15,260 nt of DNA from JBBPYA01 sp038200385 (GTDB lineage Bacteria; Actinomycetota; Actinomycetes; Mycobacteriales; Geodermatophilaceae). The stretch lies in contig JBBPYA010000096.1 in assembly GCA_038200385.1 (NCBI GenBank), forward strand, positions 1 through 15,260, read 5' to 3'. Position 1 is the stretch's first letter, and every line of letters begins with the position of its first letter. Below, one piece after another: positions 1-6,911 of the stretch. The position numbers and the translations under genes are program-made. The notes under the pieces were generated by a model, which saw only the letters and a list, made by a program, of their open reading frames with translations, was not told where the DNA came from and did no database searches.

Positions 1-274
1 CCCGGTGCGTCCGGAACGCCCAGACCACCACCGGTGCCAGCACCAGGAAGCGGAACCAGGACGTCCCCGGTGTCGTGACGACGTTGAGCACGACCTGGTA
101 CGCCGAGGACCGGGCCGCCGCCGGCTCCAGGGCGTCCACGACAGACCGGTCGTAGTCCAGCAACGGCGCCCAGCCGGCCCGCACGAGCAGGGCCAGGGGC
201 AGCACGACGAGCAGCCACAGGGCCAGCCCGCCCAGTCCCAGCCAGCGCCGGGTCGATCCCGCCGACGAACGCAC
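1..274 (-). CDS. PAP2-type membrane phosphatase, N-terminal part (runs off the left edge)
   Basis: The minus strand is open from a GTG at 274 to the window edge (91 codons). A strong Shine-Dalgarno GGAGGAGG sits just upstream of the start, at roughly 281-288. The N-terminus is a short basic stretch followed by a long hydrophobic segment at about residues 12-32. A charged loop with LLDYDRSVVDAL follows, then a second hydrophobic stretch after TTPGTSWFRF. This layout matches the first part of PAP2/lipid-phosphate phosphatases, integral membrane enzymes that remove phosphate from lipids such as phosphatidate or undecaprenyl pyrophosphate. The catalytic motifs (KX6RP, PSGH, SRX5HX3D) would lie beyond the edge and cannot be checked. 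The gene diverges from fasR with a 71-base gap. Other polytopic membrane proteins remain possible. Confidence 0.65.
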   Translation of the reverse strand, partial: MRSSAGSTRRWLGLGGLALWLLVVLPLALLVRAGWAPLLDYDRSVVDALEPAAARSSAYQVVLNVVTTPGTSWFRFLVLAPVVVWAFRTHR

Positions 275-345
275 GGCCGTCCTCCTCCGCCACGCCACGC
301 CCGGCCGCACCGGCCCGGCCTCTCGATGGTGGCAGGCTTTCGGCC

Positions 346-1599
346 GTGCGCATGTCCGGGGACGCAGCCGAGCACCGACCGGGCCCGGTCGGCGCCCGGT
401 CCGGCCCGGTGCGGGGCCGGGCGGCCGCACCGGCCACCCAAGGCGCCGAGCCTGCACTGGCGGCCACGCTGCCCCGTCTGGAACGCGCCTGCGGAGCGTT
501 GGCCACCCAGAGCGTGTCCCGGATGGACGAGTTGCTGCCGTGGTTCCGGTCGATGCCGGCCGACCAGCGGTCCTGGGTCACCCTGGTCGCGCAGGCCGGC
601 ATCGCCTCGCTCGTGGAGTGGCTGCGCGATCCCGGGGACAGCCCGCAGCTGACCGGACCGGTGTTCGGGGCCGCACCACGCGAGCTGGCCCGCTCGGTCA
701 GCCTGAAGCAGGCCGTGGAGCTGGTGCGGGTCACCGTCGACGTGGTCGAGTCCCGGGCCAGCACGCTGGCCGCCCCGGGTGAGGAGCAGGCGCTGCGCGA
801 AGGGGTGCTGCGCTTCAGCCGGGAGATCGCCTTCGCCGGGGCGCAGGTGTACGCCACGCTCGCGGAGAACCGCGGCGCTTGGGACGCCCGGCTGGAGGCG
901 CTCGTCGTCGACGCGCTGCTGCGTGGCGACAGCGACGAGACGCTGCCCAGCCGCGCCGCGGCCCTGGGGTGGGCGTCGCTGAGTCCGGTGACCGTGGTGG
1001 CCGGCCGGGCGGCGGAGACCAATCCCGATGACATCCACCGGGCCCTGCAGCGGCTGGCCCGGCTGCACCACGCCGAGGTGCTGGCCGGCGTGCACGGGCC
1101 GCAGCTGGTGGTGGTGCTCGGCGGTATCGAGGATCCGCAGAGCCTGATCCGTCCGCTGCTGGCCGAGTTCGGGCCGGGACCGGTCGTCCTCGGGCCCACC
1201 GTGGCCGGCCTGGAGGTGGCCGGGCGGTCCGCGCGGGCCGCGATCGCGGCTCTTCGGGCCTGCGCGGGCTGGCCGCAGGCGCCCCGCCCCGTACACGCCG
1301 ACGACCTGCTGCCCGAGCGGGCGCTGGGCGGTGACCCCGACGCGCGCGCCGCGCTGGTGGCTCAGATCTACCGCCCGCTGGCCGAGTCCGGCCTGCTGAC
1401 CACGGTGGCCAGCTACCTGGCGGCGGGGGGCACTCTGGAGGGGACGGCGCGGGCGCTGTTCGTCCACCCGAACACCGTGCGGTACCGGCTGCGGCGTGCG
1501 GCGGAGGTGTGCGGCCGGGCACCGACCGACCCGCGCGGAGCCTTCACGATCCAGATCGCGTTGACGTACGGCCACCTCGACGACGCCGCAGACTTGTAG
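346..1599 (+). CDS. fasR: FasR-type PucR/CdaR-family regulator of fatty-acid synthesis
   Basis: This 417-residue protein ends in the helix-turn-helix typical of PucR/CdaR regulators: TLEGTARALFVHPNTVRYRLRR is at about residues 363-384, with the hallmark HPNTVRYRL. The N-terminal half contains MDELLPWFRSM and SWVTLVAQAGIASLVEW (residues 60-93), and the middle has a GGDEF-like regulatory fold region (about 185-310). I recognise these segments as those of Streptomyces FasR, which lies directly upstream of fabD-fabH-acpP-fabF and activates that operon. The same gene order here supports the name. The start is either GTG 346 or, two codons later, ATG 352; neither has a convincing Shine-Dalgarno, and the first 35 residues are low-complexity. 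The stop codon lies inside an inverted repeat (1593-1611) that could be the regulator's own target. The effector is not visible from sequence. Confidence 0.87.
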   Translation: MRMSGDAAEHRPGPVGARSGPVRGRAAAPATQGAEPALAATLPRLERACGALATQSVSRMDELLPWFRSMPADQRSWVTLVAQAGIASLVEWLRDPGDSPQLTGPVFGAAPRELARSVSLKQAVELVRVTVDVVESRASTLAAPGEEQALREGVLRFSREIAFAGAQVYATLAENRGAWDARLEALVVDALLRGDSDETLPSRAAALGWASLSPVTVVAGRAAETNPDDIHRALQRLARLHHAEVLAGVHGPQLVVVLGGIEDPQSLIRPLLAEFGPGPVVLGPTVAGLEVAGRSARAAIAALRACAGWPQAPRPVHADDLLPERALGGDPDARAALVAQIYRPLAESGLLTTVASYLAAGGTLEGTARALFVHPNTVRYRLRRAAEVCGRAPTDPRGAFTIQIALTYGHLDDAADL

Positions 1600-1611
1600 C
1601 ATTCCTACAAG
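1593..1611. promoter_or_regulatory. Inverted repeat between fasR and fabD, candidate operator
   Basis: The arms are CTTGTAG and CTACAAG, 7 bases each and perfectly complementary, separated by 5 bases (CATTC). The element includes the fasR stop codon and lies 66 bases before the fabD start. Arms this AT-rich are uncommon in this GC-rich sequence. It could be an operator bound by FasR or another fab regulator, or a short RNA hairpin between the two cistrons. No convincing -35/-10 pair was found next to it. The function is inferred. Confidence 0.4.
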
Positions 1612-1677
1612 ACTGGCCCGCCGGAGTTCGTGCGTGCCGGTACGCCGCAGCCTCCGTGCAGTTGGGATCGTCAAGTA

Positions 1678-2841
1678 GTGCTGGTCCTCCTCGCTCCCGG
1701 ACAGGGTTCGCAGACCCCCGGGATGCTCGGTCCGTGGCTTGATCGACCGGACGCCCGGGCCCGGATCGGCTGGATGTCGACGCTGACCGGTCTGGACCTG
1801 CTGCACCTGGGCACCGAGGCCGACGCCGATGCGATCAAGGACACCGCAGTCACCCAGCCGCTGATCGTCGCGCTAGGCCTGTTGGCAGCCGCGGAACTGG
1901 ACCTCACCGGCGCCGGCGCGGTCGCCGGGCACAGCGTCGGGGAACTCACCGCGGCCGCCGCGGCCGGCGTACTGCACCCGGACACCGCCATCGCCTTCGC
2001 GGCCCTGCGCGGCCGGGAGATGGCGAAGGCCTGCGGGCAGGCGAGCACCGGGATGTCCGCCGTGCTCGGCGGCGACCCGCACGAGGTCGTCGAGCGGATC
2101 GAGGAACTCGGTCTGACCGCGGCCAACCGCAACGGCGGCGGCCAGACCGTCGCGGCCGGCCTGCTGGACCGGCTCGCGCAGCTCAAGGACACGCCGCCGG
2201 CCAAGGCCCGGGTCGTCCCGCTGCCGGTCGCCGGCGCGTTCCACACCGGGTACATGGCCTCAGCCGAGCAGGCCCTGACCGCGGTCGCCGACGGGATCAC
2301 GGTCAGGGATCCGGTGCGGATGCTGCTGTCCAACGCCGACGGCACGGCGGTCCCGACCGGGGCGGAGATGCGCGCCCGGCTGGTCGCGCAGGTCACCGTG
2401 CCGGTCCGCTTCGACAGCTGCCTGGCCACCATGCGCGACCTCGGCGTCAGCGCGGTCCTGGAGCTGCCGCCGGCCGGTACGCTGTCCGGGCTGGCCAAGC
2501 GGGAACTCAAGGGGGTCGAGATCCTCGCCATCAAGGGCCCCGACGATCTGCCGGCAGCGGCGGAGACGCTGGCTCGGCACGCCGGTCAGCACCAGGCCGA
2601 GCACACCCCGGACTGGCGGGTGGTCGTCGCCCCGGTCCGCGGCACGGTGCGGCAGGCTGCGGTTGCCGAGGGAGCTGACGTCGCCGCCGGAACCCCGCTC
2701 GGCACCGTCGTCAGCAAGCGCGAGGAGGTCCACGTGAGCGCCATGTACGACGGCGTCCTGGCCGAGTGGCTGGTCGAGGACGGCGATCTGGTCGACGCGG
2801 GGGATCCGGTAGCCCGGCTCTACCCGGCAGTGGCCCGGTGA
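1678..2841 (+). CDS. fabD: Malonyl-CoA:ACP transacylase with C-terminal biotinyl/lipoyl-like domain
   Basis: FabD moves the malonyl group from malonyl-CoA to the ACP phosphopantetheine arm. In the 387-residue protein, GQGSQTPG is at residues 8-15, the nucleophile Ser86 is in GHSVGE, and catalytic His189 is in GAFHT. An NRNGGGQTV segment lies at about 150-158. The GTG at 1678 was chosen because it gives the standard start (M)LVLLAPGQG; an upstream in-frame GTG at 1630 would add 16 residues unlike the family. The transacylase fold ends near residue 303, where family members usually stop (about 300-318 aa). Residues 314-384 instead form a domain with the biotinyl/lipoyl pattern (APVRGTV, EGADVAAGTPLG, DGVLAEWLVEDGDLVDAGDPVARL). 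At the modified-lysine position it has VSKREE instead of EAMKME. The stop overlaps the fabH start by 4 bases, so the two are probably translationally coupled. Confidence 0.93.
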   Translation: MLVLLAPGQGSQTPGMLGPWLDRPDARARIGWMSTLTGLDLLHLGTEADADAIKDTAVTQPLIVALGLLAAAELDLTGAGAVAGHSVGELTAAAAAGVLHPDTAIAFAALRGREMAKACGQASTGMSAVLGGDPHEVVERIEELGLTAANRNGGGQTVAAGLLDRLAQLKDTPPAKARVVPLPVAGAFHTGYMASAEQALTAVADGITVRDPVRMLLSNADGTAVPTGAEMRARLVAQVTVPVRFDSCLATMRDLGVSAVLELPPAGTLSGLAKRELKGVEILAIKGPDDLPAAAETLARHAGQHQAEHTPDWRVVVAPVRGTVRQAAVAEGADVAAGTPLGTVVSKREEVHVSAMYDGVLAEWLVEDGDLVDAGDPVARLYPAVAR

Positions 2842-3794
2842 GGCTGGTCCAGGGGCCTGCGGGTGCCCGGATCATCGGGATGGGCGAGTACCGACCGCAC
2901 CGGATCGTCACCAACGACGAGCTGACCCAGTTCGTCGAGACCACCGACGAGTGGATCCGGACCCGGGTCGGCATTGTGCAGCGGCACTTCGCCGGTGAGG
3001 GTGAGTCGCTCGTCGACATGACCGTCGCCGCCGGCGGCAAGGCGCTGGCGGCCAGCGGTCTGGCACCGGAGGACATCGACCTGGTCGTGCTGGCCACCTG
3101 CACGCCGCCCTCGCCGATCCCTGGCCTGGCCGCGACCGTCGCCGAGCGGCTCGGGATGCACTCCCCCGGCGCGTACGACCTCAACGCCGCGTGCGCCGGG
3201 TTCTGCTACGCCCTGTCTACCGCCTCCGACGGGATCCGCGCCGGGTCGGCCGAGCGGGTCCTCGTGATCGGCGGCGAGCGGCTGACCGACTGGGTGGACC
3301 CCTACGACCGCGGTACGTCGATCATCTTCGGTGACGGCGCCGGCGCCGCGGTCGTCGTCGGCTCCGACGAGCCGGGCATCGGCCCGGTGGTCTGGGGCAG
3401 CGACGGCGCCAAGCGCGAGGCGATCATCGTGCACGGCCGGCAGACGCTGATGGAGATGGACGGCCGGGCGGTCTTCCGCTGGGCCACCACGAAGCTGGCC
3501 GCCGTGGCGCGCGAGTGCGTGTCGCGGGCCGGCCTGCAGATGTCCGACATCGACGTGTTCATCCCGCACCAGGCCAACCTGCGCATCATCGACGCGCTGG
3601 TCCGCGCGCTCGGTCTCGAGGGCGCGGCGATCGGACGCGACATCGTGGAGAGCGGCAACACCTCCTCGGCCTCGATCCCGCTCGCACTGACCCGGATGCT
3701 CGAGCGTGGTGAGGCCAAGAGCGGCGACATGACGCTGTTGCTCGGCTTCGGCGCCGGGCTGACGTACGCCGGACAGGTCATCCGCTGCCCGTGA
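2838..3794 (+). CDS. fabH: 3-oxoacyl-ACP synthase III (KAS III)
   Basis: FabH starts fatty-acid chains by condensing a short acyl-CoA primer with malonyl-ACP. From GTG 2838 the protein has 318 residues. The catalytic triad is clear: Cys119 in DLNAACAGF, His244 in FIPHQAN, and Asn274 in ESGNTSSAS. The N-terminal RIIGMGEYRPHRIVTN and TTDEWIRTRVGI segments and the C-terminal LLLGFGAGLTYAGQV are standard for the family. GTG 2838 overlaps the fabD stop (GTGA), a usual sign of coupled translation. The loop between residues 190 and 208, near the substrate tunnel, looks several residues shorter than in Streptomyces and E. coli enzymes as I remember them. Primer preference (branched or straight) cannot be read directly. 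It is the third gene of the fasR-fabD-fabH-acpP-fabF-accD cluster. Confidence 0.95.
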   Translation: MRLVQGPAGARIIGMGEYRPHRIVTNDELTQFVETTDEWIRTRVGIVQRHFAGEGESLVDMTVAAGGKALAASGLAPEDIDLVVLATCTPPSPIPGLAATVAERLGMHSPGAYDLNAACAGFCYALSTASDGIRAGSAERVLVIGGERLTDWVDPYDRGTSIIFGDGAGAAVVVGSDEPGIGPVVWGSDGAKREAIIVHGRQTLMEMDGRAVFRWATTKLAAVARECVSRAGLQMSDIDVFIPHQANLRIIDALVRALGLEGAAIGRDIVESGNTSSASIPLALTRMLERGEAKSGDMTLLLGFGAGLTYAGQVIRCP

Positions 3795-3930
3795 TGCCAC
3801 CGCGTGCGGTCGCCGTACCGCCCACCGAGCCGGCCGGTACCCCACCGCCGCGCCGCAGCCGCACCAGGCCACCCGATCCCCGGAGGGGCACCCGCCCGAT
3901 CCGGTCGACCCGACGAAAGGACACCGCACA
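3795..3930 (+). other. C-rich intergenic leader between fabH and acpP
   Basis: This 136-base gap is the longest inside the fatty-acid operon; the other fab junctions are nearly gapless or overlapping. The plus strand is visibly C-rich with few G runs. It holds a small stem, CCCC-GGA-GGGG (3878-3888), and ends with an AAAGGA ribosome site at about 3916-3921, 9 bases before the acpP GTG. I see no clear promoter hexamers and no reading frame with a credible start. It may carry an internal promoter or an RNA-processing or stabilising element that raises ACP output over that of the enzymes, but this is inference. Confidence 0.35.
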
Positions 3931-4173
3931 GTGACGACAGAGGAGATCCGCGCCGGCCTCGGCGAGATTCTCGAAGAGGTTGCCGGCGTACTCCCCGCCG
4001 ACGCGACGCCCGAGAAGTCCTTCACCGACGACCTGGATGTCGACTCGCTGTCGATGGTCGAGATCGCCACCGCGGTGGAGGACAAGTTCGGCGTCGTCAT
4101 TCCCGACGACGAGCTGGTCAACATCAAGACCGTCGGGGACGCCGTCAACTTCATCGAGAAGAACCAGAGCTGA
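3931..4173 (+). CDS. acpP: Acyl carrier protein
   Basis: This 80-residue acidic protein carries growing acyl chains on a phosphopantetheine arm. The attachment serine is Ser39 in DVDSLSMVEI, the canonical D-S-L site. Helix-forming segments before and after it (EEIRAGLGEILEEVAGV; FGVVIPDDELVNIKTVGDAVNFI) match the four-helix ACP fold, and the length is normal for bacterial ACP. The GTG start has a good AAAGGA site 9 bases upstream. It lies between fabH and fabF, which act on its acyl and malonyl forms, and downstream of fabD, which loads it. The 136-base leader separates it from fabH, whereas fabF begins only 4 bases after its stop, so fabF is probably coupled to it. Confidence 0.96.
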   Translation: MTTEEIRAGLGEILEEVAGVLPADATPEKSFTDDLDVDSLSMVEIATAVEDKFGVVIPDDELVNIKTVGDAVNFIEKNQS

Positions 4174-4177
4174 CCTG

Positions 4178-5404
4178 ATGCCGGCCGAGGTCCTGGTCAC
4201 CGGGTTCGGGGCGACGACGCCGCTCGGGGGCGACGTCGAGTCGTCCTGGGCGGCGTTGCTCGCCGGCCGGTCCGGCATCAGCCGGCTCGACGACGACTGG
4301 GCCCCCGGCCTGCCGGCCCGGCTCGTCGCGCGCTGCAAGAGCGATCCGGCCGAGCACATCAGCCGGGTGGCGCTGCGGCGGCTGGACCGCTCCCAGCAGC
4401 TCGCGCTGATCGCGGCGCGAGCGGCCTGGGCGCATGCGGGTGCACCCGAGGTGGACCCGATCCGGCTCGCGGTCGTGATCGGGACCGGGGTCGGCGGGGC
4501 CCGCACCCTGCTCGGACAGGACGACCTGCTCGAGGAGTACGGCGTGCGCAAGGTCTCGCCGCTGACCGTTCCGATGCTGATGCCCAACGGTCCGGCCGCC
4601 ACGGTGGGGCTGGAGGTCGGGGCGCAGGCCGGAGTCCACACCGTCGTGTCGGCCTGCGCATCCGGCGCGGAGGCACTGGCAGTGGCGCGGGACCTGATCC
4701 GCGCCGACCGCGCCGACGTCGTCGTCGCCGGCGGGACCGAGTCCTGCATCCACCCGCTGCCCCTCGCCGGATTCGCCCAGATGCGCGCGTTGTCGACCCG
4801 CAACGACGAGCCGGGCACCGCGTCCCGGCCCTTCGACAAGGGCCGCGACGGGTTCATTCTTGGTGAGGGGGCCGGCATCCTGGTGCTCGAGCGTGCCGAG
4901 TTCGCCGCAGCCCGCGGCGGCACCGTGCACGGCCGGATCGCCGGCGCCGGCATCAGCGCGGACGCGCACGACATCGTGCAGCCCCGGCCCGACGGGGCGG
5001 GGGCGGCCCGGGCGATCACGCTGGCGTTGCGCGACGCCGGCTTTTCCCCGGAGGACGTCGGGCACGTCAACGCCCACGCCACGTCGACCGTCGTCGGTGA
5101 CCTCGCCGAGGCCGCCGCCATCCGCCGGGCACTCGGGGACCGCCCGCTGATCACCGCGACCAAGTCGATGACCGGGCACCTGCTCGGCGCGGCCGGTGCG
5201 GTGGAGTCGATCTTCAGCCTGCTGGCGCTGCGTGACCGGCTGGTGCCGGCCGTGGCGAACCTGGAGGACCTGGACGACGCCGCCGACATCCAGGCCCTCA
5301 ACATCGTGCGGCGCGAGCCGCGCCACGCCGACTTCGACGTGGTGGTCAACGACTCGTTCGGGTTCGGCGGGCACAACGTCGCGCTGGCCCTGACCAGAGC
5401 ATGA
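4178..5404 (+). CDS. fabF: 3-oxoacyl-ACP synthase II (KAS II)
   Basis: FabF elongates acyl-ACP with malonyl-ACP. The 408-residue protein carries the Cys-His-His triad: Cys160 in VSACASGAEAL, His300 in VNAHATSTVVGD, and His334 in KSMTGHLLGAAG, with Lys329 before it. The C-terminal NDSFGFGGHN (391-400) is the usual glycine-rich loop. The N-terminal VLVTGFGATTPLG is a typical KAS beginning, and the ATG at 4178 fits it. An in-frame upstream start would overlap acpP fully and adds no family-like sequence. There is little Shine-Dalgarno of its own, consistent with coupling to acpP. Length and position match Streptomyces FabF and mycobacterial KasA. KAS I (FabB-like) activity cannot be excluded from sequence alone, but the cluster order favours FabF. 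Confidence 0.94.
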   Translation: MPAEVLVTGFGATTPLGGDVESSWAALLAGRSGISRLDDDWAPGLPARLVARCKSDPAEHISRVALRRLDRSQQLALIAARAAWAHAGAPEVDPIRLAVVIGTGVGGARTLLGQDDLLEEYGVRKVSPLTVPMLMPNGPAATVGLEVGAQAGVHTVVSACASGAEALAVARDLIRADRADVVVAGGTESCIHPLPLAGFAQMRALSTRNDEPGTASRPFDKGRDGFILGEGAGILVLERAEFAAARGGTVHGRIAGAGISADAHDIVQPRPDGAGAARAITLALRDAGFSPEDVGHVNAHATSTVVGDLAEAAAIRRALGDRPLITATKSMTGHLLGAAGAVESIFSLLALRDRLVPAVANLEDLDDAADIQALNIVRREPRHADFDVVVNDSFGFGGHNVALALTRA

Positions 5405-5444
5405 CGCGGGCCCGTCCGGACCCGCAGCCGACAGGAGGACTGCC

Positions 5445-6857
5445 GTGACCAGCCTGGCCGATGCACCGGTGGTCGACGAGCGCGACTACCGGGATCCCGA
5501 GGTCCGCCTGGAGAGCCTGTTCGACCCCGGCTCGCTGCGCCAGATCTCCGGGCGCAGCACGAGCGGGGTGATGTCGGCCCGCGGGACGATCCAGGGCGGC
5601 GGCGCAATCGCCTTCGCCACCGACGCCACCAAGATGGGTGGCGCGATGGGCTCGGAGGGCTGCCGGCACATCGTCGACGCCATCGACATCGCGGTCCGGG
5701 AACGGCTGCCCGTCATCGGGCTGTGGCACTCCGGGGGGGCCCGGTTGGCCGAGGGTGTCGAAGCGCTGGACGCGGTCGGGCTGGTCTTCGCCGCGATGGT
5801 GCGCGCCTCCGGGCGGGTACCCCAGATCTCCGTCGTCCTCGGCCCGGCCGCCGGTGGCGCGGCGTACGGGCCCGCGCTGACCGACCTGGTCGTGATGGGG
5901 CCGGCGGGGCGGGTGTTCGTGACCGGCCCCGAAGTGGTCCGCAGCGTCACCGGCGAGGACGTCGACATGGAGCGCCTGGGCGGCCCGGACACCCACGGCC
6001 GGCGCAGCGGCGTCGTCCACGTCGTCACGACGTCGGAGGCCGAGGCCGTCGACAAGGCCCGGCAGCTGGCGTACCTGTTGTCGCAGCAGGGTCGCTTCGA
6101 CGTGCAGTCGGTCGCGGACGGCGAGGACCTGTCGGCGCTGCTACCGCCGGAGAAGCAGCGCGCGTACGACGTCAAGCCGCTGCTCACCGCGATCCTGGAC
6201 GCCCCGCCGCTGGAGCTGCACGTGCGTTGGGCGCCGAACATCGTCACCGCGCTGGGACGGATGGCCGGCCGGACGGTCGGGGTGATCGCGAACAACCCGC
6301 TGCGGCTGGGTGGCTGTCTGGACAGCACATCGGCGGAGAAGGCCGCCCGCTTCGTGCGGATGTGCGACGCGTTCGGCGTGCCGCTGCTCGTCATCGTCGA
6401 CGTGCCCGGCTACCTGCCCGGCGTCGGCCAGGAGTGGGACGGCGTCGTACGGCGGGGCGCGAAACTGCTGCACGCCTTCGCCGAGGCCGTCGTACCCCGG
6501 GTGACGCTCGTGACCCGGAAGTCCTTCGGCGGTGCCTACATCGCGATGAACGCCCGCTCGCTGGGCGCCACCACGGTGTTCGCGTGGCCCAGTGCCGAGG
6601 TAGCCGTCATGGGAGCAAAGGCGGCGGTGGGCATCCTGCACCGCAAGAAGCTCGCCGCCGCGCCGGCCGGGGAGCGGGAGGCGCTGCACGCCCGGCTCGC
6701 CGAGGAGCACGAGAAGCTCGCCGGCGGGGTGAACCGCGCGCTGCAACTCGGGGTGGTCGACGAGGTGGTCTCCCCCACCGACACCCGGCGGATGCTCACC
6801 GAGGCGCTGGCCGCGGCCCCACCCGGACGCGGGGCGCACGGCAACATCCCGCTGTAG
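5445..6857 (+). CDS. accD6: Acyl-CoA carboxylase beta (carboxyltransferase) subunit, AccD6-like
   Basis: This subunit moves the carboxyl group from carboxybiotin to acetyl-CoA (or propionyl-CoA), giving malonyl-CoA for FabD. It has 470 residues, close to mycobacterial AccD6. Crotonase-fold motifs of both halves are present: HSGGARLAEGVEAL (95-108), LGPAAGGAAYGPALTD (132-147), VPGYLPGVGQEWDGVVRRGAKLL (320-342) and SFGGAYIAMNARSLGA (360-375). It ends in HGNIPL, the usual terminus. The GTG start has a strong AGGAGG at 5433-5438, 6 bases away. Its place directly after fabF resembles the mycobacterial fabD-acpM-kasA-kasB-accD6 operon, so a malonyl-CoA role is likely. A biotinylated alpha subunit must come from elsewhere, since the only biotinyl-like domain here (FabD C-terminus) lacks the usual lysine context. 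Confidence 0.9.
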   Translation: MTSLADAPVVDERDYRDPEVRLESLFDPGSLRQISGRSTSGVMSARGTIQGGGAIAFATDATKMGGAMGSEGCRHIVDAIDIAVRERLPVIGLWHSGGARLAEGVEALDAVGLVFAAMVRASGRVPQISVVLGPAAGGAAYGPALTDLVVMGPAGRVFVTGPEVVRSVTGEDVDMERLGGPDTHGRRSGVVHVVTTSEAEAVDKARQLAYLLSQQGRFDVQSVADGEDLSALLPPEKQRAYDVKPLLTAILDAPPLELHVRWAPNIVTALGRMAGRTVGVIANNPLRLGGCLDSTSAEKAARFVRMCDAFGVPLLVIVDVPGYLPGVGQEWDGVVRRGAKLLHAFAEAVVPRVTLVTRKSFGGAYIAMNARSLGATTVFAWPSAEVAVMGAKAAVGILHRKKLAAAPAGEREALHARLAEEHEKLAGGVNRALQLGVVDEVVSPTDTRRMLTEALAAAPPGRGAHGNIPL

Positions 6858-6862
6858 GCAGC

Positions 6863-6911
6863 GCGGCCGTAGGGGCCGCTACCACAGTCCCGGCTGCTCC
6901 CAGCCGGGACT
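6863..6911. terminator. Hairpin pair at the accD6 / exonuclease convergence
   Basis: Two stem-loops lie just after the accD6 stop. The first is GCGGCC-(5)-GGCCGC at 6863-6879. The second, stronger one has 11-base perfect arms AGTCCCGGCTG and CAGCCGGGACT at 6886-6911 with a 4-base loop (CTCC). The second lies inside the last codons of the convergent exonuclease gene, whose stop is at 6879-6881. No T-run follows on either strand, as is common in GC-rich actinobacteria. The most likely role is ending transcription of the fab operon and perhaps of the exonuclease gene. Confidence 0.55.

Noticed and set aside
5..652. A 215-codon plus-strand frame at the left end
   Set aside because: It overlaps the PAP2-type gene in antisense and the fasR start in another frame, with an Arg/Pro/Gly-rich translation typical of non-coding frames.
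1630..1677. A 16-residue N-terminal extension of FabD
   Set aside because: The extension has no family resemblance, while GTG 1678 gives the standard LVLLAPGQG beginning.
2716..2721. FabD C-terminal domain as an ordinary biotinylated carrier
   Set aside because: The E-A-M-K-M context is absent and the gap-free alignment places Arg, not Lys, at the biotin position. Normal biotinylation is unlikely, so it is reported as a biotinyl/lipoyl-like domain only.
2820..5607. Long open frames on the minus strand opposite fabH, acpP, fabF and accD6 (444 and 609 codons)
   Set aside because: They run antisense to strongly recognised genes, show Arg/Pro/Ala/Gly-rich translations without domains, and are the expected result of few stop codons in GC-rich DNA.
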